From an uncultured Bacteroidia bacterium (GTDB lineage: Bacteria > Bacteroidota > Bacteroidia > Bacteroidales > F082), in assembly GCA_902770835.1 (NCBI GenBank), contig CACXUM010000011.1:1-64000 (forward strand): DNA of 64,000 nt. Reading direction: 5' to 3'. A model generated the notes under the pieces. That model saw only the letters and a program-made list of their open reading frames with translations, was not told where the DNA came from and made no database searches. Of this stretch, positions 41,310 through 50,939 are shown in pieces (the first letter of the stretch is position 1; each line of letters opens with the position of its first letter). Position numbers and translations under genes: made by a program.

Positions 41310-43619
41310 ATGTCTGAACTACCCGCATTATTCTCCGACCTCGCCTTAATCCTTGTCACGGCAGGTGTTACTACAGTGATTTTCAAGTGGCTGAAGCAGC
41401 CTTTGGTGTTGGGATACATCATCGCGGGACTGCTCATTGGGCCTTATTTTCCGTGGTTTCCGGTCATCAGCGACCACGAAAGCGTTGAGATTTGGAGCGA
41501 AATAGGAATGGTGTTCCTCTTGTTTGCCATCGGCTTGGAATTCAGTTTCAAGAAACTGAAGAAACAGGCTGGCACTGTGGGCATTACAGCATTGACGGAA
41601 CTGGTCTCGATGTGCATCATCGGCTTCCTGCTCGGCAAGGTGATGGGCTGGTCGCAGATGGACAGCATTTTCCTTGGTGCTATGCTTTCAATGTCGTCGA
41701 CCACGATTATCGCCAAGGCTTTCGACGACCTGAAACTGAAAAGCGAGAAGTTCACCGGCAGCGTCATCGGCGTTTTGGTGGTCGAGGATTTGGCCGCCAT
41801 CTTAATGATGGTGATTCTCTCCACCTTGGCGGTTAGCACGGCCTTGAACGGCACCGAATTGCTGTTCAGCGTTTTGCGCCTCGTTTTCTTCCTTTTGGTG
41901 TGGTATGTCGGTGGCGTGTTTCTCATCCCGACGGTACTGAAATGGTCGCGCAAGTTTATGTCGGAAGAAACGCTGACGGTGTTTGCCGTGGGCCTTTGTT
42001 TCTTTATGGTTTGGTTGGCCAACAAAGCTGGCTTCTCGTCGGCCTTGGGTGCCTTCATTATGGGCAGCATCTTGGCCGAAACGCTTGAGGCTGAGATGAT
42101 TCACAAACTCACCACACCCATCAAGAACCTGTTCGGCGCGGTGTTTTTCGTGTCGGTGGGTATGATGGTCAATCCGTCCGTTTTGGTGCAGTATTGGTGG
42201 CAAATTTTGGTCATTACGGTGGCCGTGGTGGTGCTCAAGTCCTTGACTTCGGGCGTGGGAATGTTGCTTTCGCGCGACAACCTCCACAACGCCGTGCGCG
42301 CCGGAATGTGTTTCGGGCAAATCGGCGAGTTTTCGTTCATTATCGCCACGGTGGGTATGAGTTTCGGCGTGATCGACGACTTCCTTTATCCCATCATCGT
42401 TTCGGTGTCCATCATCACGACTTTCCTCACACCTTATCTGATAAAAGGCGGCGAACCGCTCTATAATTGGATCAACAATAAAGTGCCCGAAAGTTGGACG
42501 CAGTTTTTCGGCAGCAAGGAGAAAAACCTGAAAATCAAACGCGGTAACCAACTGACTATGAAAGATTTCGTTGTCGGTCGGGTGAAGAGTGCCGTGCTCT
42601 ATTCGGCCATCCTTTTGGCCTTGATGCTCATCACTTTCTCGCTCCTCGAACCTGTAATGAACAATGTTTTGCAGCCCTATTCTGGGGTGATTGTCCTTGC
42701 GGCTTTGTTGCTTGTCCTTTCGCCGTTCATTTGGGCGCTGGCCTTCAAGCGCGACTTGGACGAGGAGACCGTAAAAATGGTCAAGGAAAACAAGGCGAAC
42801 AACCGAATGGTCAGGCTTTTGTTTGCCTTGGGTTTCGTCATCGCGTGGGGTTTCACGGCGCGTGTGTTCCAACACGGACTCAACGACGCTTTTTGGCAGT
42901 CGCTCAATATTCAGATGGACGACCTCGTCATAGCCATTGTCGCTTCATTGGCTTATCTACTCATACTGAGGGGAATAAGTCCAGTAATGCACTGGTATGA
43001 GCGTATCGAGAAACGTTTTTTGGACAATATGAACAACCGCCAAACGCTACATTCGTTTGTGGTGCCTGAGATTTTGCAGGAAAACTTCGTTTTGGAGAAA
43101 ATGACGCTGAGTGCCAAGAGTATATATGCTGGGAAATGCATTCGTGAGACGGATTTCCACGACGTTTACGATGCCAGTGTGGTGAGTATTGATCGTGCCG
43201 ATGAGGTCATTGACCTGCCGAGGCGCGACTTTATGCTGTTCCCGATGGACGAAATCACGCTGTTGGGCACAGAGGAACAGTTGGCCAAGGTGCGCTCACG
43301 CATTGAGGTGGAGGACGACGTGCTTGTCAAGGAACGGCCCGAGAGCGATGTCGACATTTATTGTTCGGTGGTGACCAAAGGCGATCGTTACGAGGGTGTG
43401 ACCTTGCACGACTCCGACCTGCGTAACCGCTTCAATGTCTTTGTGATAGCGGTGGAACGCGGCGACGATTTCATCCTCAATCCGGAATCCTCCATCACCT
43501 TCCTCGACGGCGACAAAGTATGGTTCGTGGCCTCCGAAAGCCACGCCAAAGAAGTGCTCAATAGCGCCAAACAACCTGTCACAAATGAAAACAAAACAAC
43601 ATTAAACTCTAAACCCTAA
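41310..43619 (+). CDS. CPA2 cation:proton antiporter with RCK-C domains, copy 1
   Basis: A predicted inner-membrane K+ or Na+/H+ antiporter, KefB-like. Of 769 residues, about 5-400 form the antiporter core with 12 or so membrane segments: FKWLKQPLVLGYIIAGLLIG near the start, MVFLLFAIGLEFSFKKLKK, SSTTIIAKAFDDLKLK, and VVEDLAAILMMVILST with the ion-binding Asp near 170. A second membrane region covers about 430-560. The C-terminus has two TrkA-C-like (RCK_C) segments, near 600-680 and 690-760 (FVVPEILQENFVLEKMTLSA; DSDLRNRFNVFVIAVERG), which may sense a ligand. There is no RCK-N (TrkA-N) domain. It is first in an operon with a close paralogue and topB. Confidence 0.88.
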   Translation: MSELPALFSDLALILVTAGVTTVIFKWLKQPLVLGYIIAGLLIGPYFPWFPVISDHESVEIWSEIGMVFLLFAIGLEFSFKKLKKQAGTVGITALTELVSMCIIGFLLGKVMGWSQMDSIFLGAMLSMSSTTIIAKAFDDLKLKSEKFTGSVIGVLVVEDLAAILMMVILSTLAVSTALNGTELLFSVLRLVFFLLVWYVGGVFLIPTVLKWSRKFMSEETLTVFAVGLCFFMVWLANKAGFSSALGAFIMGSILAETLEAEMIHKLTTPIKNLFGAVFFVSVGMMVNPSVLVQYWWQILVITVAVVVLKSLTSGVGMLLSRDNLHNAVRAGMCFGQIGEFSFIIATVGMSFGVIDDFLYPIIVSVSIITTFLTPYLIKGGEPLYNWINNKVPESWTQFFGSKEKNLKIKRGNQLTMKDFVVGRVKSAVLYSAILLALMLITFSLLEPVMNNVLQPYSGVIVLAALLLVLSPFIWALAFKRDLDEETVKMVKENKANNRMVRLLFALGFVIAWGFTARVFQHGLNDAFWQSLNIQMDDLVIAIVASLAYLLILRGISPVMHWYERIEKRFLDNMNNRQTLHSFVVPEILQENFVLEKMTLSAKSIYAGKCIRETDFHDVYDASVVSIDRADEVIDLPRRDFMLFPMDEITLLGTEEQLAKVRSRIEVEDDVLVKERPESDVDIYCSVVTKGDRYEGVTLHDSDLRNRFNVFVIAVERGDDFILNPESSITFLDGDKVWFVASESHAKEVLNSAKQPVTNENKTTLNSKP

Positions 43620-43641
43620 ACCCTAAACTTTAAACTAAATA
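43603..43641. repeat. CCCTAAA-like heptad repeats between the antiporter genes
   Basis: The end of copy 1 and the spacer read as repeats of CTAAACC/CCTAAA (two CCCTAAA heptads plus degenerate ones). The last codons and the stop of copy 1 lie inside the repeat. Confidence 0.6.
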
Positions 43642-43644
43642 ACA

Positions 43645-45936
43645 ATGGAATCCCTACCCGCATTATTTTCCGACCTTGCCCTGATACTCGTTACCGCAGG
43701 ACTTACCACCGTCATTTTCAAGTGGTTGAAACAGCCCGTCGTGTTGGGCTATATTATTGCCGGCTTCATCATTGGGCCTAATTTCGAGTGGTTTCCTGTC
43801 ATTCAAGACCACACGAGCGTGGAAACGTGGAGCGAAATCGGTATGGTGTTTATGTTGTTCGGCATCGGTTTGGAGTTCAGTTTCAAGAAGTTGAAGAAAG
43901 TGGGAGGGACGGTAGGCATTACCGCGCTCACCGAATTGGTGACGATGTGCGTGGTAGGCTTCTTGCTTGGCAAAACCTTGGGCTGGAGCCAGATGGACAG
44001 CATTTTCCTCGGCGCAATGCTCTCGATTTCCTCAACCACGATTATCGCCAAAGCCTTCGACGATATGAAGTTGCACCGCGAAAAGTTCAGCGGCAATGTC
44101 ATCGGCGAGTTGGTCGTCGAAGACCTTGAAGCCGTCTTGCTAATGGTGATTCTCTCCACTTTGGCCGTGAGCCAGTCGTTCAACGGTATGGAATTGGTTA
44201 CCAGTATGTTGAAACTGGCGTTTTTCCTTTTGGTATGGTTTTTTGGCGGCATTTTCTTGGTGCCGACGGTGCTGAAATGGTCGCGCAAGTTTATGTCGGA
44301 GGAAACGCTGACGGTGTTTGCGGTCGGCTTGTGTTTCCTGATGGTTGTGTTGGCCAATTTGGCTGGCTATTCCTCGGCTTTGGGCGCGTTCATTATGGGG
44401 TCCATCTTGGCGGAAACACTTGAGGCTGAGGCGATTCACAAACTGACGACTCCCATCAAGAACCTGTTTGGTGCCATCTTCTTCGTCTCGGTCGGTATGA
44501 TGGTCGACCCGCAAATCTTGGTCAATTATTGGTGGCAGATTTTGGTGGTTACACTTATTCTTCTCATTTTCAAGCCGTTGAGCAATGTGATTGGCCGTTT
44601 GATTGCGGGTTTGGGTTTGAAACAGGCTATGCAAGGCGGTTTCTGCTTCAGCCAAATCGGTGAGTTTTCGTTCATTATCGCCACTTTGGGCCTCAATTAC
44701 GGCGTCATCGACGAGTTCCTTTACCCCATCATCGTTTCGGTGTCCATCATCACCACTTTCATCACGCCTTACGCCATCAAAGCGGCGGTGCCGAGCTACC
44801 AATGGGTGACGAAACATTTCCCTGAAAAATGGCTTAACAGACTGGAAAACAACGATTCAGGCATTAAGGTCAAGAGCGGTGAGAAGGTCAATATGGGCAG
44901 CTTTTTGGCGCGCCAGTTCAAGAACATCATCATCTATTTGGCCATCATTATCGCTGTGGTTTTCATTGCGTTTTTCGCGAGTTCGTTCATTATGAAATAT
45001 GTGGGGCAACCGTGGAGCGGGGCCATCAGCACGGCCTTGTCGTTGGTGCTGCTTTCGCCATTCCTTTGGGCGATGGGCTTCAAGCACACTTTGGTGAAAA
45101 CCACGCATAAGTTGATGGATGCCAACAAGTTCAACAAGACTTTGATTCTCATTGTCTTCATTTTGCGCTTCGTGATTGTGGGTGTCATTTCCTACTTTGT
45201 CATTCGCCATTTCCTCAACGGATTTTTCTGGCCACGTTTAGGCGTGGGTTCACCGTGGTATCAATTGATAAACATCGGTTTTGCACTGGTTTTCACGGTG
45301 TTGCTTCGCGTTTTAAGCCCGGCAATGAAATTCTACAAACGCATTGAGGACAGGTTCACCGACAACCTTAACAAGCGCCAGTCGATGCAAGTGTTCACCA
45401 TTCCCGAAATCCTTCAGGAAAACTGCCATTTACAGAAGATGACGCTCAGCCCCGACAGCGATTATTCTGGTAAGTTGATCAAGGATACCGATTTTCGGGA
45501 CAACTACAACGTGAGCGTGGTGAGTGTGGAGCGCGGCAAACAACTTTTCGAGTTGCCGAAGTCTGATTTTCAACTGTTTCCGTATGATAAGATTACTTTT
45601 GTGGGACACGAGGACCATTTGCGGCTGCTGTTGTCGAAGGTGGAGGTATTTGACGAGCAACTGATTCAGGAACACGAAGATAGCGAGGTTGATTTGTACA
45701 AGGTGGAGGTGCGTCCCCAAAGTCCATACGTCGGCGTTGCCTTGATGGATTCAGGCTTGGCCGAAAAACTTGATGCTATGGTCATCGCCATCGAGCGCGA
45801 CGGGCATTTCATCTTGAACCCATCTGCCCGAATCACCTTCCAACCCGCTGATTTGGTGTGGTTTGTGGCACAAAAAGACAAAGCCGAATTCTTGATGAAC
45901 TACAATCCCGACACAATTCCCAACACCCAACCCTAA
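43645..45936 (+). CDS. CPA2 cation:proton antiporter with RCK-C domains, copy 2
   Basis: A close paralogue of the preceding gene in direct tandem, 763 residues, with the same domain order: antiporter core (FKWLKQPVVLGYIIAGFIIG; MVFMLFGIGLEFSFKKLKK), second membrane region, and two RCK_C segments (FTIPEILQENCHLQKMTLSP; DSGLAEKLDAMVIAIERDG). The ion-site helix reads VVEDLEAVLLMVILST, with Glu where copy 1 has Ala, so ion or transport properties may differ. The two copies share long identical stretches in the core and diverge more in the second membrane region, which fits an old duplication. It precedes topB across a repeat spacer. Confidence 0.88.
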   Translation: MESLPALFSDLALILVTAGLTTVIFKWLKQPVVLGYIIAGFIIGPNFEWFPVIQDHTSVETWSEIGMVFMLFGIGLEFSFKKLKKVGGTVGITALTELVTMCVVGFLLGKTLGWSQMDSIFLGAMLSISSTTIIAKAFDDMKLHREKFSGNVIGELVVEDLEAVLLMVILSTLAVSQSFNGMELVTSMLKLAFFLLVWFFGGIFLVPTVLKWSRKFMSEETLTVFAVGLCFLMVVLANLAGYSSALGAFIMGSILAETLEAEAIHKLTTPIKNLFGAIFFVSVGMMVDPQILVNYWWQILVVTLILLIFKPLSNVIGRLIAGLGLKQAMQGGFCFSQIGEFSFIIATLGLNYGVIDEFLYPIIVSVSIITTFITPYAIKAAVPSYQWVTKHFPEKWLNRLENNDSGIKVKSGEKVNMGSFLARQFKNIIIYLAIIIAVVFIAFFASSFIMKYVGQPWSGAISTALSLVLLSPFLWAMGFKHTLVKTTHKLMDANKFNKTLILIVFILRFVIVGVISYFVIRHFLNGFFWPRLGVGSPWYQLINIGFALVFTVLLRVLSPAMKFYKRIEDRFTDNLNKRQSMQVFTIPEILQENCHLQKMTLSPDSDYSGKLIKDTDFRDNYNVSVVSVERGKQLFELPKSDFQLFPYDKITFVGHEDHLRLLLSKVEVFDEQLIQEHEDSEVDLYKVEVRPQSPYVGVALMDSGLAEKLDAMVIAIERDGHFILNPSARITFQPADLVWFVAQKDKAEFLMNYNPDTIPNTQP

Positions 45937-45968
45937 ACTTTCAACTTTTAACTTTCAACTTTTAACTA
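45931..45968. repeat. Heptad-like repeats between antiporter copy 2 and topB
   Basis: The spacer reads CCCTAAACTTTCAACTTTTA and then repeats AACTTTCAACTTTTAAC. It resembles the spacer at 43603 and is of unknown role. Confidence 0.55.
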
Positions 45969-45971
45969 AAA

Positions 45972-47984
45972 ATGATAGTCTGTATCGCCGAAAAGCCAAG
46001 CGTCGCCCGCGACATCGCCAAAGTGCTGGGAGCCAACACTTCACGCGAGGGTTATATGGAAGGCAACGGCTATCAGGTGACGTGGACTTTTGGCCATCTT
46101 TGCACCCTGAAAGAGCCTCACGACTACACCGAGCAATGGAAGGCTTGGGCTTTGAGCCGCCTGCCGATGATTCCGCAACGCTTTGGCATTAAGTTGATTG
46201 CGGACAAAGGTGTGGAGAAACAGTTCAAGACCATTGAGTCTTTGTTCCAGAAAGCCGACGAAATCGTGAACTGCGGTGATGCCGGTCAGGAGGGCGAACT
46301 CATCCAGCGTTGGGTGATGCAAAAGGCCGCCGTGAAGTGCCCCGTGAAACGCCTTTGGATTTCCTCTTTGACAGAAGAATCCATCCGCGAAGGCTTCAAG
46401 AATTTGAAAGATCAGTCTGATTATCAGTCGCTTTACGAGGCCGGACTCAGCCGTGCCATCGGTGACTGGCTCTTGGGTATGAACGCCACGCGGCTTTACA
46501 CCTTGAAATACGGCCAAAACCGGCAAGTGCTCTCCATCGGTAGGGTGCAAACGCCCACTTTGGCACTGATTGTCAACCGATACCAAGAAATCGTGAACTT
46601 CAAGCCGGAGGCCTATTGGGTGCTTTCAACCATCTATCGCGACACGACTTTCACCGCCACCAAAGGCAAATATGGCTCCGTTGAGGATGGCCAAAAGGAT
46701 TTGCAAAGCATTGAGGGAAAAGAATTTACCGTGACTGACATTTCGACCAAGAAAGGTACGGAAGCCCCGCCGAGGCTCTATGACTTGACCTCTTTGCAGG
46801 TGGAATGTAACAAGAAATTCAACCTGTCCGCCGACCAAACCTTGCAGACCATCCAGAGCCTTTACGAGAAGAAATACACCACCTATCCGCGTGTGGACAC
46901 GACCTATCTGAGCGACGACATCTACCCGAAATGCCCTGATATTTTGGCCAAACTCACCAATTACGCCGACTTGACTTCACCTTTGGCAGGCAAGAAACTG
47001 CCCAAAAGCAAGAAGGTGTTCGACAACAGCAAAGTCACCGACCACCACGCCATCATCCCGACGGGTGTGGTGCCACAAGGCTTGTCGTTTGCCGAGGAGA
47101 AAGTTTATGACGAAGTCTGTCGTCATTTTATCGCCGTGTTCTATCCTGATTGTCAGTTTGCTACGACAACGGTATTGGGGGTGGTGGAGGATGTAGAATT
47201 TAAGACTTCGGGCAAGCAGATTTTGGTGCCGGGCTGGCGCGAGGTCATCAAACCGATGAAGAAGGAGGAGGTAGGAGGGATGAGGGAGGAAGCTGAGGGT
47301 GAAAAGGAGGATGAGGAAAAGACCTTGCCCATTTTCACTAAAGGCGAACATGGACCGCATCAGCCGCAATTGGCCGAAAAATGGACTTCACCACCAAAGC
47401 CATACACCGAAGCGACTTTGCTCCGCGCAATGGAAACCGCTGGCAAGTTGGTTGATGACGAATCCCTTCGCGAGGTGATGAAAGAGAACGGCATCGGGCG
47501 ACCATCCACGCGAGCAGCCATCATCGAGACATTGTTCAAGCGCAACTATATCAAGAAGATACGCAAAAGCCTCGAACCTACACCCACGGGCATCGAACTC
47601 ATCAGCCTTATCCGTGAAGACCTCCTGAAAAGTGCCGAACTGACAGGCATTTGGGAAAAGAAACTCCGTGAAATAGAGCAACATAAATACGAAGCCCGAC
47701 AGTTTTTGGACGAACTAAAGCAAATGGTCACCGAAATTGTCACGACCGTGATGATGGACAATAGCAACCGTCGCGTGGCCGCGACTGTTATGGAGGAGAA
47801 ACCGAAGAAAACGGCTCCGAAAAAGGCCATAAAACCCAAGAAAGAGGCCGTTCCAGAGAATCCCGATGCCATCATTGGGCAGCCTTGTCCGCTATGCGGC
47901 AAGGGGCATATCATTAAAGGTAAGACCGCATACGGTTGCTCTGAATGGCGGAATGGGTGTGGGTGGCGGAAGGTGTTTGAATGA
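45972..47984 (+). CDS. topB: DNA topoisomerase III
   Basis: A type IA topoisomerase that cuts and rejoins single strands, acting in decatenation and recombination. The 670 residues start with the TOPRIM domain (VCIAEKPSVARDIAKVLGA; IVNCGDAGQEGELIQRWV), then the catalytic core with RQVLSIGRVQTPTLALIVN and the active-site Tyr in TTYPRVDTTYLSDDIYP near 310. A region near 430-450 (GMREEAEGEKEDEEK) is an acidic insertion. The C-terminus has a Lys-rich linker and one zinc ribbon with four Cys (CPLCGKGHIIKGKTAYGC and GC). In Bacteroidetes, copies like this are found on chromosomes and on conjugative elements. No transfer genes are near. Confidence 0.93.
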   Translation: MIVCIAEKPSVARDIAKVLGANTSREGYMEGNGYQVTWTFGHLCTLKEPHDYTEQWKAWALSRLPMIPQRFGIKLIADKGVEKQFKTIESLFQKADEIVNCGDAGQEGELIQRWVMQKAAVKCPVKRLWISSLTEESIREGFKNLKDQSDYQSLYEAGLSRAIGDWLLGMNATRLYTLKYGQNRQVLSIGRVQTPTLALIVNRYQEIVNFKPEAYWVLSTIYRDTTFTATKGKYGSVEDGQKDLQSIEGKEFTVTDISTKKGTEAPPRLYDLTSLQVECNKKFNLSADQTLQTIQSLYEKKYTTYPRVDTTYLSDDIYPKCPDILAKLTNYADLTSPLAGKKLPKSKKVFDNSKVTDHHAIIPTGVVPQGLSFAEEKVYDEVCRHFIAVFYPDCQFATTTVLGVVEDVEFKTSGKQILVPGWREVIKPMKKEEVGGMREEAEGEKEDEEKTLPIFTKGEHGPHQPQLAEKWTSPPKPYTEATLLRAMETAGKLVDDESLREVMKENGIGRPSTRAAIIETLFKRNYIKKIRKSLEPTPTGIELISLIREDLLKSAELTGIWEKKLREIEQHKYEARQFLDELKQMVTEIVTTVMMDNSNRRVAATVMEEKPKKTAPKKAIKPKKEAVPENPDAIIGQPCPLCGKGHIIKGKTAYGCSEWRNGCGWRKVFE

Positions 47985-48120
47985 AATAGTTTAAGAATTG
48001 ATAGGTTGGGGAGGGTTGTCGCATTGTAGCAGCCATAGGATAAGTGCCAAATTTGTGGTGCATTTATGGCCATTCGTGTACGCAAAACAAATCCATTTGC
48101 AAGTTTCAGGTTTTTTTGCG

Positions 48121-48128
48121 TAAATTTG
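48121..48128 (+). promoter_or_regulatory. -7 promoter box (TAAATTTG) for the second AAA/PDDEXK gene
   Basis: TAAATTTG lies 22 bases before the start at 48151. Confidence 0.6.
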
Positions 48129-48150
48129 TCGCCATAAAATTACCATCGTC

Positions 48151-49731
48151 ATGCAAGCAAGAAAATATCCCATTGGCATACAGACTTTTTCGGAAATTAG
48201 GAAAGACGGATACATTTACATTGACAAAACAGATCTCGTGTGGAACTTGGCGCACGAGGCCAAATACATCTTCCTCAGCCGCCCGCGCAGGTTTGGCAAG
48301 AGCCTACTAACCACCACCTTGGATTCATATTTCCAAGGCCGTAAAGACCTGTTCGAGGGCCTGAAAATCATGGAATTGGAGAAGAATTGGGAAAGTTACC
48401 CTGTCATTCACTTGGATTTGAGTACGGCAAAACGACAGCCTTCGGCAGATGAATTGCGGGCAACCTTGATGTGGCTGATGAATCCATTGTGCAATGTTTA
48501 TGGTCGTGATGCGCTGGAAACCTCGCCTGGCAAAATGCTAAATGGATTGATCCACAGGGCCTACGAGCAAACGGGCAAGCAAGTGGCTGTCATCATCGAC
48601 GAATATGACGCACCTTTGCTTGATGTGCTTCATGAATCGGAACAACTTGACCAGTTCCGTAATGTGATGCAGGAGTTTTATGTCCAGTTGAAGGCCAATG
48701 AGGCGATGGTGAAGTTCTGCTTCATCACGGGCATCACCAAGTTCAGCCAGTTGAGCATTTTCTCTACCATCAACAACCTACTGAACGTGTCGATGCAGCC
48801 AGAATATGCTGCCATCTGCGGTATCACAGAGACGGAGTTCGCTACCGACATGGCTTCCGATATCGCAATGCTGGCAAAGGTGTACGAATGTACACCAGAG
48901 GAGATGCAAGCCAAGTTGAAAGTGCAATACGATGGCTACCGTTTTGCCAAACAATCCCCTGACATATACAACCCGTTCAGTTTGCTTAAATGCTTCAAGC
49001 AAAAAGACATAGCCAGTTACTGGTTCGAGAGCGGCACGCCGACCTTCCTCATACACCAGATGCAGCATTTCAGGACTGACATCATGGGGATGGATCGCAT
49101 TGAGGCTTCTGCCTCTTCCTTTGACCGTCCTACGGAAGCGATGGAAAACGCCCTGCCGCTGCTATACCAAAGCGGCTATGTCACCATCAAGGACTATGAC
49201 CGCGAAACCGAATCCTACATCCTGTCGATTCCCAACAAGGAGGTTCGGGTTGGACTTATCGACGGCCTTATCCCAGCTTATATAGGCTTGGATGGCAGTT
49301 CGGTCAAGGATGGTTTTGCCTTGAAGTTTTATCGTGCGCTGCGTAGACACGACATGGCGACCGCGATGGACGAGATGAAGGCTTTCCTTGCAGGCGTTCC
49401 ATACGTTGAGGGTTTCAAAAAGAAACTGGAGGATGCCGCGTTCTCGGAGGGCTTCTACGAATACACTTTTTGGTTGATATTCAACATGCTGAATGTGTAT
49501 GCCCAAACCCAGGTGAAATGTCACGGCGGACGCATTGACTTCGTTGTGCAGATGCCTGACACCACATACGTCTTCGAGTTGAAGGTGAACGGTTCGGCTC
49601 AGGAAGCCATAGACCAAATCAAAAGCAAAGGTTACGCACTACCCTATCAATCAGAAGGCAAAAAAGTAGTGAAAGTGGGTGTTCAGTTTGACCGCGACAC
49701 AATGACCGTTGGGGAATACATCATCGCTTAG
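48151..49731 (+). CDS. AAA-ATPase-like protein with a PDDEXK_9 nuclease domain, copy 2
   Basis: A paralogue of the gene at 21749, with 526 residues and the same architecture. Shared marks are KYPIGIQTFSEIRKDGYIYI, the P-loop FLSRPRRFGKSLLTT near 42-56, Walker B VIIDEYDAPLLDVL, the ITGITKFSQLSIFSTINNL block, and the nuclease end GRIDFVVQMPDTTYVFELKV. By eye well over half the residues are identical to copy 1. Each copy has its own promoter box at a similar distance and neither is in an operon, which fits dispersal as single-gene units. It is convergent with pncB. Confidence 0.85.
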   Translation: MQARKYPIGIQTFSEIRKDGYIYIDKTDLVWNLAHEAKYIFLSRPRRFGKSLLTTTLDSYFQGRKDLFEGLKIMELEKNWESYPVIHLDLSTAKRQPSADELRATLMWLMNPLCNVYGRDALETSPGKMLNGLIHRAYEQTGKQVAVIIDEYDAPLLDVLHESEQLDQFRNVMQEFYVQLKANEAMVKFCFITGITKFSQLSIFSTINNLLNVSMQPEYAAICGITETEFATDMASDIAMLAKVYECTPEEMQAKLKVQYDGYRFAKQSPDIYNPFSLLKCFKQKDIASYWFESGTPTFLIHQMQHFRTDIMGMDRIEASASSFDRPTEAMENALPLLYQSGYVTIKDYDRETESYILSIPNKEVRVGLIDGLIPAYIGLDGSSVKDGFALKFYRALRRHDMATAMDEMKAFLAGVPYVEGFKKKLEDAAFSEGFYEYTFWLIFNMLNVYAQTQVKCHGGRIDFVVQMPDTTYVFELKVNGSAQEAIDQIKSKGYALPYQSEGKKVVKVGVQFDRDTMTVGEYIIA

Positions 49732-49742
49732 GCACTCAACGC

Positions 49743-50936
49743 TCACTCAATCTCCAGCGTCTTCCTGCAAATCTCAATCTCTTCGGGGTCGCCGGTGTAT
49801 TTGCCGTGGTCGTCACTGAGTTTGACCACCTTTTTCCAATTGCGTTTCTCGGTGATTTTGGCTGCCGTCAGTTTCACGACGATGTTCATCGGTTTCACGT
49901 TGTCGATGTCGCAGGTGAGGTGGGTACCGATACCGTAGGAGTCTTGCATCCGCCCATTCACGGCCTCGTGGATGGCGATGGCTTCGTTGACATTCAGGCC
50001 GTTACTGAAAATGATGGACTTTTGCTCCGGGTTGACGCCGAGTTCCTTGTATTTCGCGATGATTTCCTCCAAAGCCTCAATGTTGTCGCCGCTATCGACG
50101 CGCAGGCCGTCAAACAATTTGGCGTGTAGCGTGGTGAAGTTTTGGAAAAACGCCTTGCGGGTATAGGTGTCGTAAAGGAACACACCTAAACTGCCGGCAT
50201 AAACTTCCTGCCAGTAGTCCATGGCGAGGTAGTTGGCTTCGTTGTAGCCGTAAAGCGAGCAAGTTTCGATGAACTGATGGCTCATCGTGCCGATGGGGGT
50301 GAGGTCGTATTTCATGGCCAACAGCACATTACTCGTTCCCACGAAACAAGTTTTGGTAAACTGTTTTTGCGCCTCGATAAACGATTGTATCACCCTGTCC
50401 TGATGCTCAAAGGAGAAACGGCGGCGTGTGCCGAAATCACTGAACTTCACGCCATTACCGATGAGTCGGATGCCCTTGTCGTAGGATTTCTTGTATTCCT
50501 TCTCGGCATCGTAATGCACAAATTCGCCCTTCAGTTCGTGCATCAGTTCTGAAACGGTTGCCAAGATGGGCATCTCCCAAAAAACGGTGCGCCATAGCAA
50601 GCCTGTGACGGTGATATGCAAGTGACCCTCAGCGTCTTGGCTCACTTCGACCTCGTTGGGGCGCATGTGGAAGCCTCTCAAAAAGGTGAAAAACCACAGC
50701 GGGAAATAATAGCATTTCCGTTTCATGAAATGCACTTCCTCGTCGGTGATTCTGAGGGTGCTGTAGAGGTCGAACTGCTCGCGCAATTTCTCCGCGAAGC
50801 CTTTGGGATAGACCGTGTTGTTGCGGTCGACGAAGGTGTATTGACCAATGGCGCGTGGGAACTTTTGCAGGTAGGCATAGCACACACTGAAGGTGTATAG
50901 GTCGTTGTCTAACAGGCTGTTGATGATTTGTCTCAT
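49743..50936 (-). CDS. pncB: Nicotinate phosphoribosyltransferase
   Basis: Makes nicotinate mononucleotide from nicotinate and PRPP with ATP hydrolysis, the entry step of NAD salvage; cytoplasmic. The 397-residue length is normal. Motifs are INSLLDNDLYTFSVCYAYLQ at the N-terminus, FSDFGTRRRFSFEHQDRV near 170-187, the phosphorylated His in PIGTMSHQFIETCS near 219, LFDGLRVDSGDNIEALEEII for phosphoribose binding, and SYGIGTHLTCD. It starts 3 bases after the second DUF47 gene, so it is the last gene of the phosphate-transport operon, an unusual link. Confidence 0.94.
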   Translation of the reverse strand: MRQIINSLLDNDLYTFSVCYAYLQKFPRAIGQYTFVDRNNTVYPKGFAEKLREQFDLYSTLRITDEEVHFMKRKCYYFPLWFFTFLRGFHMRPNEVEVSQDAEGHLHITVTGLLWRTVFWEMPILATVSELMHELKGEFVHYDAEKEYKKSYDKGIRLIGNGVKFSDFGTRRRFSFEHQDRVIQSFIEAQKQFTKTCFVGTSNVLLAMKYDLTPIGTMSHQFIETCSLYGYNEANYLAMDYWQEVYAGSLGVFLYDTYTRKAFFQNFTTLHAKLFDGLRVDSGDNIEALEEIIAKYKELGVNPEQKSIIFSNGLNVNEAIAIHEAVNGRMQDSYGIGTHLTCDIDNVKPMNIVVKLTAAKITEKRNWKKVVKLSDDHGKYTGDPEEIEICRKTLEIE

Positions 50937-50939
50937 GGC

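Noticed and set aside
43603..45968. CRISPR-like or telomeric repeats
   Set aside because: The units are 7-14 bases without spacers of constant length, so neither a CRISPR array nor a telomere is supported. They are listed as spacers.
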